Source: DASYAN01 sp036501345 | GTDB lineage: Bacteria > Chloroflexota > Ktedonobacteria > Ktedonobacterales > Ktedonobacteraceae | DNA length: 6,429 nucleotides | NCBI GenBank assembly: GCA_036501345.1 | Contig: DASYAN010000104.1 | Coordinates: 1 to 6,429 of the forward strand | Direction of reading: 5' to 3' | Part shown: piece by piece, positions 5,674 through 6,429 of the stretch | Numbering within the stretch: the stretch's first letter is position 1 | How the letters are laid out: each line of letters begins with the position of its first letter | Notes under the pieces: model-generated | Told to the model about the DNA's origin: nothing | Databases searched by the model: none | The model's input: the letters and a program-made list of their open reading frames with translations, nothing else | Program-made: the position numbers and the translations under genes

Positions 5674-6429
5674 TCTAATTATAAAACATTGGTAACAATA
5701 GAAAATACATGAATTACGTTATCAAGAGAAATATTCTCACCAGGAAATACACTGGTATTCCCCTTTTTAGACAAGTTTAAATTGCTTGTGCTTCGAGGAA
5801 GTAACCTTCCTTCTGGCATGAGATCTCCTTGCCTCTTCATTGAACGAGAATGCTGTACCTAGACGAGCTTCGTCAGCCTTCTCACCAGAGAATGCAATGC
5901 ATTTTCTTCGTTTTGGAAATGGCTTAGTAGCATAAGACATTTCTATCAAAGCAGTAATGTGGACCCATTTGTTCTTGTCGCACTTGTATGGCTCATGCCC
6001 GGATTTGGTGGTAAGCCCTGCAATAGGGGATTTGTCCCCTCTGATCATGTGCACCAAAAGACAATGCTATTTTCTAGATAAGCTCAGCTAGCACCAAAAA
6101 TGGACATGAGCCCTTGTATGGTTTACGCACACATTGTGACTCGGTCAAGGCCACAACATCGTAGCTCTCATAAATGACTTGAATTGCAGTGGTATGAACT
6201 TTTTGGAGTGACGATATGATGATACTGCCATGGTTAACGATGTTGGTCATCCTTACGCATTCCCTGATGTGAATAGTACCCGACGAGAAAGACGTTTTCA
6301 AGAGCAACGACCAGACAACTATAGGACATTTTGCAAGAGTTCCCTTTTCCCTCTACCTTGTCCTTTTTTTGTGAGAACCATCTGGCTAGGAACCAACCGA
6401 ACTGACTTAGAACTGCCCAGTAGAGGATA
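5674..6429. other. Right arm without a convincing gene
   Basis: Two minus-strand frames are open: 5767-6057 (96 codons, TTG start, Lys/Arg-rich, with the dispersed repeat inside its N-terminal codons) and 6074-6307 (77 codons). Neither has a ribosome site or a family I recognise, so I do not call them genes. They could be remnants of a decayed element. Small hairpins are present: GAGAA/TTCTC (5726-5738); ACCAG/CTGGT (5739-5756), followed on the plus strand by a T-run at 5764-5768; AGGAAG/CTTCCT (5796-5811); and AGGGGA/TCCCCT inside the repeat (6025-6040). No tRNA, rRNA or clear riboswitch fold was seen. Confidence 0.5.
6011..6055. repeat. Dispersed repeat, copy 2
   Basis: GTAAGCCCTGCAATAGGGGA (6011-6030) followed by TTTGT is in the same orientation as copy 1 at 3594, with two substitutions and three extra bases. 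This copy also contains a perfect hairpin, AGGGGA-TTTG-TCCCCT (6025-6040), which copy 1 lacks. The region after it, TGAT and then ACC up to 6055, is weakly shared. The two copies bracket the repeat-protein gene in direct orientation. Confidence 0.55.

Noticed and set aside
5739..5768. Hairpin plus T-run resembling a plus-strand intrinsic terminator
   Set aside because: The stem is only 5 bp, four to seven bases separate it from the T-run, and no plus-strand gene lies upstream.
5767..6307. Two minus-strand frames of 96 and 77 codons
   Set aside because: They have no ribosome site, no recognisable family, and a dispersed repeat inside the first. They are left as uncalled, possible debris.

Overview
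The window most resembles a Chloroflexota genome of the Ktedonobacteria type. This is an inference from gene style: a Ser/Thr-kinase-like protein with a Pro/Thr-rich linker and an extracytoplasmic C-terminal domain, a helix-turn-helix start of the LRAERRRRGWSQ kind, and dispersed short repeats. No rRNA, tRNA or CRISPR array is visible. Every supported gene is on the minus strand, so transcription runs right to left.

Layout in coordinate order. 1-1007 is the 5' part of a radical SAM/SPASM anaerobic sulfatase-maturating enzyme that runs off the left edge. 1089-1349 is a short reading frame that begins like an XRE-family regulator but breaks off before the recognition helix, so it is probably a remnant. 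1350-1707 has no gene and carries a 20-bp imperfect inverted repeat that may be mobile-element debris. 1708-3486 (open to 3588) is a membrane-anchored kinase-fold protein whose catalytic loop reads HGN instead of HRD, whose DFG is DVD and whose glycine loop is degraded, so it is predicted to be a pseudokinase. It carries a C-terminal beta-sandwich-like domain outside the cell. 3487-3818 is an intergenic stretch with a perfect 12-bp palindrome and one copy of a dispersed repeat. 3819-5603 encodes an unrecognised 594-residue protein with eight tandem 35/39-residue Ala-rich helical repeats and a SHOCT-like C-terminus. 5604-6429 has no convincing gene. It holds an AT-rich leader with repeated TTATGC half-sites and a second copy of the dispersed repeat.

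Gaps of about 330 and 360 bases separate the repeat protein, the pseudokinase and the regulator remnant, so these are probably separate transcription units. Only the remnant and the maturase (81-base gap) could be co-transcribed. No sulfatase lies in the window, so the maturase's substrate is not seen. The two most interesting items are the pseudokinase with an outside sensor-like domain and the tandem-repeat protein, whose repeats show recent duplication of a two-repeat unit. That gene is also bracketed by the two copies of the dispersed repeat.
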